Shown here: positions 7,525 through 15,675 of the stretch, one piece after another
How the letters are laid out: each line of letters opens with the position of its first letter
Numbering within the stretch: position 1 is the stretch's first letter
Assembly: GCF_039909015.1 (NCBI RefSeq)
Contig: NZ_CP150919.1
Span: forward strand, 2,704,501 to 2,768,500
DNA length: 64,000 nt
Source: Pseudomonas grandcourensis
Lineage (GTDB): Bacteria; Pseudomonadota; Gammaproteobacteria; Pseudomonadales; Pseudomonadaceae
Direction: 5' to 3'
Translations under genes and position numbers: made by a program
The notes under the pieces: model-generated
The model's input: only the letters and a program-made list of their open reading frames with translations
Databases searched by the model: none
What the model was told of the DNA's origin: nothing

Positions 7525-8313
7525 CTACAACCCATCCCCCAGCGCCTTTAAGTATTCAGGGCTTTCGCCGATCGAGTTATGCCCCGTCCCCGGTATCACC
7601 TGCAGTGACGCCACGCCTTTGGCTAAGTGTGTGTACAAACGTTCAGTACTCGAACGCGGAATCACCTCGTCATGCTCCGCCGCGATCAACAATGTCGGCA
7701 CCGTGATGCGGGCGGCGTACTGCCAGGACGGGTACTTGTCCTTCAACAACCAGCGCACCGGAAACCAGCGGAACTGACGGGCGGCGAGCCCTTCGAGGCT
7801 GTTGTAGGGCGTGATCAGCACCAGTCGCGCGGCCGGGCGTTCGCTGGCCAGGCGCACGGCCACCCCCGAGCCCAGGCTGCGGCCGACCACCGCCACATGC
7901 GGATGGCTGACATGTACCTGGTCGAACAACGTTATCGCGTCGCGGGCAATGGCCTCTTCGGAAGGCGAGCCGGAACTCCCGCCATAACCCCGGTAATGCA
8001 GCAGGTACAGGGCGTATTCAGGGAACGCTTGGGTGAACTCGGGCAGGTTGCGCGAGACGTCTTCGGCATTGCCGCCGAAATAGATCAGCGCATTCGGGCC
8101 ATCGTGAGGACGGACGGAGACCAGCACCTGTGCGTCGGCGACCGGCAGGGTGAGCAGCGTTGCGGCTGTCCCGACGGTGCGCGGTTGCGGGTAATAGATC
8201 AGCGCCCGTTGAAACACGAACAGCGCGACGCACAGCGCCAGGTACAGCGCAGCGACGATGACAACGAGTAACACCAGGGTGCGTGACATTCGACTAACGT
8301 TAGTGGGCGGCAT
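7525..8313 (-). CDS. Membrane-anchored alpha/beta hydrolase
   Basis: A 262-residue protein with an N-terminal membrane segment (residues about 11-32) and an alpha/beta hydrolase domain. Nucleophile elbow GRSLGSG, acid in the EHDEVIP segment and His in GTGHNS make up a serine catalytic triad. LHYRGYGGSSGSP is the usual cap-proximal motif of the ABHD13/YqkD-like group. A second ATG at 8289 could be the start; neither has a good ribosome binding site. Substrate unknown, probably an ester or peptide at the membrane. Confidence 0.8.
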   Translation of the reverse strand: MPPTNVSRMSRTLVLLVVIVAALYLALCVALFVFQRALIYYPQPRTVGTAATLLTLPVADAQVLVSVRPHDGPNALIYFGGNAEDVSRNLPEFTQAFPEYALYLLHYRGYGGSSGSPSEEAIARDAITLFDQVHVSHPHVAVVGRSLGSGVAVRLASERPAARLVLITPYNSLEGLAARQFRWFPVRWLLKDKYPSWQYAARITVPTLLIAAEHDEVIPRSSTERLYTHLAKGVASLQVIPGTGHNSIGESPEYLKALGDGL

Positions 8314-8438
8314 GACTGCTCGGGGTTTGAAAGTGGCTGGCGCAAGGCTTTTTGAGTGTAGTCAATCGACCCTTGGCGCGGGTTATCCGGGTTGTCGGCG
8401 CAAGGGGCCGGACCCGAACGACTGGTGAGAAGCGTTTT

Positions 8439-9383
8439 ATGAGCCATCCTGAGGGTTACACCCGTAGAGAAATACTCACGCTGGCTGCCGGTGCTTCGGC
8501 GGTCTTCACCTTCGGTCCGGTGGGTGCACAACCCGAGCCGTCGACGGGAACAGGAGGCAAGACCATGCAGACCCGCGCCATTCCCTCCAGCAACGAGTCC
8601 TTGCCGATCGTAGGGTTGGGCACTTACCGCGGATTCGATGTCGAGCCGTCGCAACCGGCCTACAAGGACTTGCCCGCGGTGCTGGATGCGTTGTTCGACA
8701 AGGGTGGCAAGCTGATCGACAGCTCGCCGATGTACGGTCGCGCTGAACAGACCATCGGCGAACTGCTGTCGATCCATGAGCCGCGCTCGCCGGCCTTCCT
8801 GGCCACCAAAGTGTGGACACGGGGCCGCGAAGAAGGCATCGCGCAGATGGAACAGTCCTTCGCGCTGTTGCAGACCGACCGGATCGACCTGATGCAGATC
8901 CACAACCTGCTGGACTGGCAGACGCACCTGCCGACCCTGCGCCACTGGAAGGAAGCAGGACGCATCCGCTACATCGGCATCACCCATTACACGGCGTCTG
9001 CCTATGAAGAAGTGGAAGCGGTTCTCAAGGCCGAGCCAGTGGATTTCTTGCAGATCAACTACGCCCTGGATGATCGCGGCGCAGAGAAACGCCTGCTGCC
9101 GTTATGCCGCGAGCGGGGGGTGGCGGTGATCTGCAACCGGCCGTTTGGCGGTGGCGGCTTGCTGGCCAAACTGAAAGACAAACCTCTGCCAGGCTGGGCG
9201 GCGCAAGTCGGGGTCAAGAGCTGGCCGCAACTGGCGCTCAAGTTCCTGCTGTCACATTCGGCGGTGACCTGCGTGATTCCCGGCACCGGTAACCCGCGCT
9301 ACATGGCGGAAAATTCCCGGGCCGGTTTCGGCCCGATGCTGACCGATGCCCAGCGTCAACAACTGATTGCGCTGTTGGGCTAG
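8439..9383 (+). CDS. Tat-exported aldo/keto reductase
   Basis: A 314-residue protein starting with a twin-arginine signal (YTRREILTLAAGASAVFTFG, residues 7-26), followed by an aldo/keto reductase barrel. The Asp, Tyr, Lys and His of the active site can be traced in LIDSSPMYGRAE, FLATKVW and MQIHNLLDW. It should fold with NADPH in the cytoplasm and be exported folded. An upstream GTG at 8352 is in frame, but GGTGAGAAG before the ATG at 8439 and the signal peptide fix the start. The substrate is unknown. Confidence 0.85.
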   Translation: MSHPEGYTRREILTLAAGASAVFTFGPVGAQPEPSTGTGGKTMQTRAIPSSNESLPIVGLGTYRGFDVEPSQPAYKDLPAVLDALFDKGGKLIDSSPMYGRAEQTIGELLSIHEPRSPAFLATKVWTRGREEGIAQMEQSFALLQTDRIDLMQIHNLLDWQTHLPTLRHWKEAGRIRYIGITHYTASAYEEVEAVLKAEPVDFLQINYALDDRGAEKRLLPLCRERGVAVICNRPFGGGGLLAKLKDKPLPGWAAQVGVKSWPQLALKFLLSHSAVTCVIPGTGNPRYMAENSRAGFGPMLTDAQRQQLIALLG

Positions 9384-9506
9384 CGACGAGTTCAACCCGT
9401 TGCGGCGAGTCGTCGAACCTCTCCTATACTGATTCGCGTCCATGCCGTTGAAAGCGCATTCGTGGGCCTGACGGCGTCCCTGTCCATCACTGCAAGGAGA
9501 TCGAAC

Positions 9507-10160
9507 ATGGCTATCCGCATTGGCGACGAAGCACCGGATTTTACTGCCGACACCACCGAAGGCACCCTCAACTTTCACCAATGGATCGGCGATGGCTGGG
9601 CCATCCTGTTTTCCCATCCCAAGGATTTCACCCCGGTGTGCACCACTGAACTGGGTTACCTGGCCAAACTCAAGCCGGAATTCGACAAGCGCAACACCAA
9701 GGTCCTCGGTCTCAGCGTCGACCCGGTCAGTGACCATAACCGCTGGGTCGGTGACATCGCCGAGACCCAGGGCACGGCGGTCAACTATCCGCTGATCGGC
9801 GACGAAAACCTGGTGGTGGCCAAGCTCTACGACATGATCCACCCCAATGCCAGCGGCGGCGCGCGCACGGCGGTGGACAACGCCACGGTGCGTTCGGTGT
9901 TCATTGTCGGCCCGGACAAGAAGGTCAAGGCCATGCTGATCTACCCGATGAGCGCCGGGCGCAATTTCGATGAAGTGCTGCGTCTGCTCGATTCTCTGCA
10001 ACTCAATGCCAAACACACCGTCGCCACACCGGTTAACTGGCGGCCAGGTGAAGACGTGATCATCCCGACCTCGGTGTCTGACGAAGACGCGAAGAAGAAA
10101 TACCCGGATGGCTTCAAGACCCTGAAGCCGTATCTGCGGACTGTGGCTCAGCCGAAGTAG
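9507..10160 (+). CDS. lsfA: 1-Cys peroxiredoxin LsfA
   Basis: A 217-residue protein of the Prx6 group. FSHPKDFTPVCTTELG carries the peroxidatic Cys at position 45; no resolving Cys is seen, and the long C-terminal extension (residues about 165-217) is the Prx6 hallmark. It reduces hydrogen peroxide and organic hydroperoxides in the cytoplasm. Pseudomonas LsfA is known for its sulfur-starvation and oxidative stress roles. AAGGAGA lies 6 bases before the ATG. It is monocistronic and is followed by a REP pair. Confidence 0.92.
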   Translation: MAIRIGDEAPDFTADTTEGTLNFHQWIGDGWAILFSHPKDFTPVCTTELGYLAKLKPEFDKRNTKVLGLSVDPVSDHNRWVGDIAETQGTAVNYPLIGDENLVVAKLYDMIHPNASGGARTAVDNATVRSVFIVGPDKKVKAMLIYPMSAGRNFDEVLRLLDSLQLNAKHTVATPVNWRPGEDVIIPTSVSDEDAKKKYPDGFKTLKPYLRTVAQPK

Positions 10161-10173
10161 TTGCCAGTAGTGA

Positions 10174-10277
10174 TGCCGCCATCGCGAGCAAGCTCTCTCC
10201 CACATTGGATCTCTGTCGTACACAGCTCTTGTGTTCGCTGGAGATCCCTGTGGGAGCGAGCTTGCTCGCGATGAGGC
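10174..10277. repeat. REP pair (REPIN-like)
   Basis: Inverted cores ATCGCGAGCAAGCTCTCTCC (10181) and GGGAGCGAGCTTGCTCGCGA (10252), about 50 bases apart, between the convergent ends of lsfA and the dienelactone hydrolase gene. Confidence 0.9.
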
Positions 10278-10302
10278 CGGAATTGCTGGCCTCAATTTCT
10301 GG

Positions 10303-11190
10303 TCAAACCAGATACTTTTTAAACCACCCCAACGTCCGCTCCCACGCCAGCTTCGCCGCCGCCTCGTCATAACGCGGCGTGGAGTCGTTGTGGAAACCAT
10401 GATTGCAGCCCGGATAAATGTAGGCCTCATAGGTCTTGCCCCCGGCCTTCAACGCTTTCTCATAGGCCGGCCAGCCTTCGTTGATCCGCGTATCCAGTTC
10501 GCCGTAGTGCAGCATCACCGGGGCCTTGATCCGGGGCACTTCCTCGGCTGCCGGCTGGCGGCCATAAAACGACACGGCGGCCCCCAGTTCCGGATAGGCC
10601 ACGGCCGCGGCATTGGTCACGCCACCGCCGTAGCAGAACCCGGTGATGCCGACTTTTCCAGTGGCGGCAGGGTGTTTCATCATCCACTCGACGGCGGCGA
10701 AAAAGTCGTTCATGAGCTTTTCCGGGTTGACCGTGGCTTGAAGCTCGCGGCCCTTGTCGTCGTTGCCGGGATAGCCGCCGACCGAACTCAGGCCATCCGG
10801 GGCCAGGGCGATGAAACCGGCCTTGGCCAGACGCCGGGCCACGTCTTCGATGTAGGGGTTGAGCCCACGGTTTTCGTGCACGACCACCACTGCCGGCACT
10901 TTGCCGGTGGCCTTGGCCGGACGCACCAGATAACCGCGAACCTGGCCGTGGCCCTTGGGCGACGGGTAGGTGATGTACTCGGCAACAATGTCCGGATCGG
11001 TGAACTCGACCTGCTCGGCCAGCGCATAGTTTGGGCTTAGCGCGGCGAGCAGGGCCCCAGCGGTCAAGCCGCCGAAGGTAAACAGCGCCGCACGGTCGAG
11101 AAATTCCCGGCGGTTGATCTTGCCGTGGGCGTAGTAGTCGTACAGTTCCAGCAGTTGCGGGGAAAAGTCTTTGGCAGTGAGGCGGGTCAT
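10303..11190 (-). CDS. Dienelactone hydrolase-family protein with Tat signal
   Basis: A 295-residue protein. [17 protein letters not shown] (Arg27-Arg28) is a twin-arginine signal preceded by an unusually long 25-residue n-region; the hydrophobic part ends near residue 60. The mature part is a dienelactone hydrolase domain: nucleophile Cys in GFCYGGG (near residue 180), an Asp in YGELDTRIN and a His in CNHGFHN. So it is a carboxyester or lactone hydrolase, probably periplasmic. It follows glcG by 54 bases on the same strand and may belong to the glycolate operon, which would be a link worth testing. Confidence 0.85.
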   Translation of the reverse strand: MTRLTAKDFSPQLLELYDYYAHGKINRREFLDRAALFTFGGLTAGALLAALSPNYALAEQVEFTDPDIVAEYITYPSPKGHGQVRGYLVRPAKATGKVPAVVVVHENRGLNPYIEDVARRLAKAGFIALAPDGLSSVGGYPGNDDKGRELQATVNPEKLMNDFFAAVEWMMKHPAATGKVGITGFCYGGGVTNAAAVAYPELGAAVSFYGRQPAAEEVPRIKAPVMLHYGELDTRINEGWPAYEKALKAGGKTYEAYIYPGCNHGFHNDSTPRYDEAAAKLAWERTLGWFKKYLV

Positions 11191-11244
11191 CGCTGCAACT
11201 CCTCTCGGCTGGTTTAACAGGGGGTAAATGGTGATGCCAAAATC

Positions 11245-11646
11245 TCATTTCAGGCACTGCGCCCCAGCCTTCGCCACTTGCGCATCCTGCCCGGGCTTGA
11301 CGCCCGACACGCCGATGGCACCAATCACCTGCCCATCGAAAACAATCGGCACGCCACCCTCCAGCGAAGTCAGCAAGGGTGCTGACAGGAACGCGTAGCG
11401 CCCGGCGTTGACCATGTCCTCATAGCTTTTCGATTCGCGCCGCCCGAGGGCCGAGGTGCGCGCCTTTTCGGTGGCGATGTAGGCACTGCCGGGCGCGCAG
11501 CCGTCGAGGCGTTCGAGGGCCAGGGGGTGGCCGCCGTCATCGACCACCACTATGGTCACGGCCCATTGATTGGCCTGTGCCTCGGCGCGAGCGGCAGCGA
11601 GGATCTGGCCGACTTCGGCCTGGCTCAGGACGGCTTTGCTGTTCAT
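11245..11646 (-). CDS. glcG: GlcG/HbpS-family protein
   Basis: A 133-residue protein of the GlcG/HbpS (DUF336) family with the typical TIVVVDDGGHPLALERLDG, TEKARTSALG and GGVPI...GAIGVSG motifs. It is the last canonical gene of the glcDEFG glycolate oxidase operon; its exact role is unsettled, though the family includes haem-binding and cobalamin-adenosyltransferase-like members. The ORF is open to 11763, but the ATG at 11646 has GGAG 6 bases upstream and begins after the glcF stop codon. Confidence 0.9.
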   Translation of the reverse strand: MNSKAVLSQAEVGQILAAARAEAQANQWAVTIVVVDDGGHPLALERLDGCAPGSAYIATEKARTSALGRRESKSYEDMVNAGRYAFLSAPLLTSLEGGVPIVFDGQVIGAIGVSGVKPGQDAQVAKAGAQCLK

Positions 11647-11665
11647 GGGCATCTCCAGGGTTCGG

Positions 11666-12883
11666 TTAAGACAGGGCGGCTTCGACCAGTTCGATCCAGT
11701 GCCGCACCGGGGTTCGGCCCGCGCCGTCGAGGTGCGACTGGCAACCGATGTTGGCCGTGACAATGACCTCGGGATGGCCGCTTTCCAGGGCGTTGAGCTT
11801 GTTGTCGCGCAGTTGTCGCGACAGTTCGGGCTGGGTCAGCGAATAGGTGCCCGCCGAACCGCAGCACAGGTGTCCGTCGGGAACGGCCGTCAGGTTGAAA
11901 CCGAGTCCGGTCAGCAGCGCTTCCACGGCACCACCGAGTTTCTGCCCGTGCTGCAAGGTGCAGGGGCAATGGAAAGCCAGACGTTGCGAGGTGTGGATGC
12001 CGAGCTTTTCCAGCGGCTCGTCGCGCAACACCTCCACCAGGTCCCGGGCCAGCGCACTGACCTTTTTCGCCTTGTCGGCATAGGCCGGGTCGCTGGCGAG
12101 CAGGTGGCCGTAATCCTTGATGAAGGCGCCGCACCCGCTGGCCGTCTGCACAATCGCCTCGGCGCCTTTTTCGATGCCCGGCCACCACGCGTCGATGTTG
12201 CGCCGGGCGCGATCGAGGCCGGCGGCCTGGGCGTCCAGATGGTAGTCCACGGCGCCGCAGCAACCGGCTTCGCGGCTCGCGATGACGCTGATCCCCAACC
12301 GGTCCAGCACCCGCGCCGCCGCGGCATTGGTGTTGGGTGACAGGCTGGGCTGCACGCAACCTTCGAGCATCAGTACCTGACGCTCACGCAGGGTAATGGG
12401 TCGCGGCTTGGCCGGGTAGACATTGCGCGGCAACTTGCTTTGCAGGGTGCCGGGCAGCAGCGCACGGAACACCTGACCGCTTTTGACCAAGTTTTTAAAC
12501 AAGTCCGGATGTGGCACGGTCTGCCGCAGCCCCTCGCGCAACAGGCGCTGACCGAGGGGGCGAGGCACCGCCGCATCCACCACCGCGCGACCGATGTCCA
12601 GCAGGTTGTGATAATCGACGCCCGACGGGCAGGTGGTTTCGCAGTTGCGGCACGACAGGCAGCGGTCCAGGTGCTGTTGGGTCTTTTGCGTGACGTCGTT
12701 GCCTTCCAGCACCTGCTTGATCAGGTAGATGCGGCCCCGTGGCCCGTCCAGTTCATCGCCGAGCAATTGATAGGTCGGGCACGTGGCATTGCAGAAGCCG
12801 CAGTGCACGCAGGTGCGCAGGATGCTTTCGGCTTCCGCGGCGCGGGGCAAATGGCTGGCGCGTTCACTCAAGGTCGTCTGCAT
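11666..12883 (-). CDS. glcF: Glycolate oxidase iron-sulfur subunit GlcF
   Basis: A 405-residue protein. Two ferredoxin-like motifs lie in the first 90 residues (CVHCGFCNATCP and CLSCRNCETTCP), so it binds two 4Fe-4S clusters. Two Cys-rich CCG domains follow (EAGCCGAVDYHL and HLCCGSAGTY). It passes electrons from the flavin subunits of glycolate oxidase to the respiratory chain at the inner membrane. The ORF is open further upstream, but MQTTLSERASHL at 12883 starts 2 bases after glcE ends and matches the family. Confidence 0.95.
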   Translation of the reverse strand: MQTTLSERASHLPRAAEAESILRTCVHCGFCNATCPTYQLLGDELDGPRGRIYLIKQVLEGNDVTQKTQQHLDRCLSCRNCETTCPSGVDYHNLLDIGRAVVDAAVPRPLGQRLLREGLRQTVPHPDLFKNLVKSGQVFRALLPGTLQSKLPRNVYPAKPRPITLRERQVLMLEGCVQPSLSPNTNAAAARVLDRLGISVIASREAGCCGAVDYHLDAQAAGLDRARRNIDAWWPGIEKGAEAIVQTASGCGAFIKDYGHLLASDPAYADKAKKVSALARDLVEVLRDEPLEKLGIHTSQRLAFHCPCTLQHGQKLGGAVEALLTGLGFNLTAVPDGHLCCGSAGTYSLTQPELSRQLRDNKLNALESGHPEVIVTANIGCQSHLDGAGRTPVRHWIELVEAALS

Positions 12884-12885
12884 GG

Positions 12886-13950
12886 TCAAAGCTCCGCGTA
12901 CAGGCGTCCGGGGTTGAAGATGCCCCGTGGATCGAGTTGTTGTTTGAGGTTGCGGTGATAACGCATCAGCGCCGGGGGCAGTGGGTGGAAGGGGCTGTCG
13001 GTCAGGCCGTGGCTGAAGCAGGTGACATGGCCGCCGACCTCGTCGACGACCTTGCGGATGTACGCTGCTTCGGCATCGGATTTCAGCCAGCGCTGGGCGC
13101 CGCCCCAGTCGATCAACTGGCGCCCCGGCAGCGCCAGGAGCGGCGTGTTGTTTGGCAGTGACAGGCGCCAAAGCGGTTGGTCTTCATCGAAGAAACTCAA
13201 GCGCTGTTCGTTGAGATCGCCCCACCAGCAAGCCTCCAGCCGTTCACCCCCGAGGCGCTCATGGGCCGCCGCTACCGAACCTTCACCGCCCTCAAGCCGC
13301 AGGTGCAGGCGTGAACCGTCGTGACAGGCCGCGCTGATCGGCAACGGCTGCTGGCCCCATTCCGCCAGGCGCAACAAGGCCCGTTCGGCGTCCATTTCCA
13401 GGCTGATACTTAAGGCTTGCCGGGGTTTTGGCAGCACTTTGAGCGAGACTTCGGTGATCAGCCCGAGGTTGCCGTAACTGCCGGTCATCAGGCGCGACAG
13501 GTCGTAGCCGGCGACGTTTTTCATCACCTCGCCACCGAAGCGCAAAAGCTTGCCTTGCCCTGTGATGACCCGCGTGCCGAGCACGAAATCCCGCACCGAA
13601 CCGACCCATGGGCGCCGTGGCCCGGACAGCCCGCAGGCGATCATGCCGCCGACGGTGGCGCCGTCGCCGAAGGACGGTGGCTCGCAGGGCAGCATCTGTT
13701 GCGCGGCGTCCAGCACCTGCGCCAGCTGCGACAACGGTGTTCCGCAACGGGCAGTGATCACCAGTTCAGTCGGGTCGTAACTGACGATGCCCCGGTGCGA
13801 GCGGGTATCGAGAATTTCCCCGGCCGTGGTACGCCCGAGGAAGGCCTTGCTGTTGGAACCCTGGATGCGCAACGGCGTGGCGTTTTCCAGCGCCTGATTG
13901 ACCTGTTCCAGCAGCGACTGGCTGTCATCGAAATCTTCAGGGCCACGCAT
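12886..13950 (-). CDS. glcE: Glycolate oxidase FAD-binding subunit GlcE
   Basis: A 354-residue FAD-linked oxidase of the PCMH type: IQGSNSKAFLGR at the start, the FAD-binding CEPPSFGDGATVGGMIACGLSGP near residue 90 and the KNVAGYDLSRLMTGSYGNLGLI segment near 145. It works with GlcD and GlcF to oxidise glycolate to glyoxylate. Its ATG overlaps the glcD stop by one base (TGATG), so translation is coupled. Length and order match other glc operons. Confidence 0.95.
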   Translation of the reverse strand: MRGPEDFDDSQSLLEQVNQALENATPLRIQGSNSKAFLGRTTAGEILDTRSHRGIVSYDPTELVITARCGTPLSQLAQVLDAAQQMLPCEPPSFGDGATVGGMIACGLSGPRRPWVGSVRDFVLGTRVITGQGKLLRFGGEVMKNVAGYDLSRLMTGSYGNLGLITEVSLKVLPKPRQALSISLEMDAERALLRLAEWGQQPLPISAACHDGSRLHLRLEGGEGSVAAAHERLGGERLEACWWGDLNEQRLSFFDEDQPLWRLSLPNNTPLLALPGRQLIDWGGAQRWLKSDAEAAYIRKVVDEVGGHVTCFSHGLTDSPFHPLPPALMRYHRNLKQQLDPRGIFNPGRLYAEL

Positions 13951-15449
13951 CAGAAACGCTCCAGCTCAGGGAAGGGCAATTGACCGCCATGTATGTGCAT
14001 GGCGCCGAATTCGGCGCAGCGGTGCAGGGTCGGAATGTTCTTGCCGGGGTTGAGCAGGCCGCGGGGGTCGAAGGCCGCCTTGACGGCATGGAACAGGGTC
14101 AGCTCGTCGCTGTTGAACTGCGCGCACATCTGGTTGATCTTCTCGCGGCCCACGCCGTGTTCACCGGTGATGCTGCCGCCGACTTTCACGCACAACTCCA
14201 GAATCTTGCCGCCCAGAGCTTCGGCTCGATCAAGTTCACCGGGTTGATTGGCGTCGAACAGGATCAGCGGGTGCATGTTGCCGTCGCCGGCATGGAACAC
14301 GTTGGCTACCCGCAGGCCGTATTCCTTCGAGAGTTCGGCGATGGCATGCAACACGCCGGGCAGTTCGCGGCGGGGGATGGTGCCGTCCATGCAGTAGTAA
14401 TCCGAGGAGAGGCGGCCCACCGCCGGGAAGGCATTCTTGCGCCCGGCCCAGAAAAGCACGCGCTCGGCTTCGTCTTTGGCCTGGCGCAACTCGATGGCGC
14501 CGGCCTGTTGCAGCACCTGGCGCACCCGCTCGCAGTCATCAGCGACATCGGCTTCAACGCCATCGAGTTCGCACAGCAGAATGGCCTGGGCATCGACCGG
14601 ATAACCGGCGTGGATGAAGTCCTCGGCGGCACGGATGGCCAGGTTGTCCATCATTTCCAGGCCACCGGGGATGATGCCGGCGGCAATGATGTCGCCGACG
14701 GCGCGCCCGGCTTTTTCCACGGAATCGAACGCCGCCAGCAGCACTTTGGCGGTCTGCGGTTTGGGCAGCAGCTTGACCGTGACCTCGGTGATCACCCCGA
14801 GCAGGCCTTCGGACCCGGTGAACAGCGCCAGCAGGTCGAAACCGGGGGCGTCGAGGGCGTTGGAGCCCAGGCTCAGGTGCTCGCCGTCGACGGTGAGGAT
14901 GTCGACCTTGAGCACGTTGTGCACGGTCAGGCCGTACTTGAGGCAGTGCACGCCACCGGCATTTTCCGCGACGTTGCCGCCGATGGAGCAGGCGATTTGC
15001 GAGGACGGATCCGGCGCGTAATACAGGCCGAAGGGTGCCGCCGCCTGGGAGATCGCCAGATTGCGTACGCCGGGCTGAACCCGTGCAGTACGGGCGGCGG
15101 GATCGATGTGCAGGATGTTGTTGAAGCGCGCCATCACCAGCAGCACGCCTTTCTCCAGGGGCAGCGCACCGCCGGACAAACCGGTGCCCGCGCCACGGGC
15201 CACGACGGGGACGTGCAGTTCATGGCAGACCCGCAGCACCCCCTGGACTTCCTCGATGTATCGGGGCAGCACCACCAGCATCGGCGTGGTGCGATAGGCC
15301 GACAGTCCGTCGCATTCGTAGGGCTTGAGTTCCTCGCGCTGATGCAGGACTTCCAGATTCGGCAAGCGGGTGTGCAGGGCCTGCAACAGCGCCTGTTTGT
15401 CGACGTCGGGGAGGGCGCCGTCAACGCGTTCATCGTAGAGAATGTTCAT
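13950..15449 (-). CDS. glcD: Glycolate oxidase catalytic subunit GlcD
   Basis: A 499-residue FAD-linked oxidase of the length usual for GlcD. VARGAGTGLSGGALP and SSQIACSIGGNVAENAGG are the FAD-binding parts; HAGDGNMHPLI and GEHGVGREK are the C-terminal catalytic motifs of the D-lactate/glycolate dehydrogenase family. It is the first gene of glcDEFG. An ATG at 15476 is in frame, but MNILYDERVDG at 15449 is the family start. No glcC regulator is seen next to the operon in this window. Confidence 0.95.
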   Translation of the reverse strand: MNILYDERVDGALPDVDKQALLQALHTRLPNLEVLHQREELKPYECDGLSAYRTTPMLVVLPRYIEEVQGVLRVCHELHVPVVARGAGTGLSGGALPLEKGVLLVMARFNNILHIDPAARTARVQPGVRNLAISQAAAPFGLYYAPDPSSQIACSIGGNVAENAGGVHCLKYGLTVHNVLKVDILTVDGEHLSLGSNALDAPGFDLLALFTGSEGLLGVITEVTVKLLPKPQTAKVLLAAFDSVEKAGRAVGDIIAAGIIPGGLEMMDNLAIRAAEDFIHAGYPVDAQAILLCELDGVEADVADDCERVRQVLQQAGAIELRQAKDEAERVLFWAGRKNAFPAVGRLSSDYYCMDGTIPRRELPGVLHAIAELSKEYGLRVANVFHAGDGNMHPLILFDANQPGELDRAEALGGKILELCVKVGGSITGEHGVGREKINQMCAQFNSDELTLFHAVKAAFDPRGLLNPGKNIPTLHRCAEFGAMHIHGGQLPFPELERF

Positions 15450-15547
15450 CGCTTCATGACTCCCGCTGGAGGCCACTGACCTTCATCATTGGCCCGTCAG
15501 GCTCCGCTGTCCATGGGATCGTTGTCTGCTCGACGTACCACCGTCCA

Positions 15548-15640
15548 CTGTGGGAGCGAGCTTGCTCGCGATAGCGGCAGACCATTCGACATCTATGTTG
15601 AATGACACTCCGCCATCGCGAGCAAGCTCGCTCCCACAGG
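15548..15640. repeat. REP pair (REPIN-like)
   Basis: Inverted cores TGTGGGAGCGAGCTTGCTCG (15549) and CGAGCAAGCTCGCTCCCACA (15619), separating the permease gene from glcD. Confidence 0.92.
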
Positions 15641-15675
15641 AATCAGGTATACGCAGAATTACGCTGGTGTTTGAT

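Noticed and set aside
13980..15479. 499-codon open frame on the plus strand opposite glcD
   Set aside because: It mirrors glcD exactly, has low-complexity His/Gln/Gly-rich composition typical of antisense GC-rich frames, and glcD is certain.
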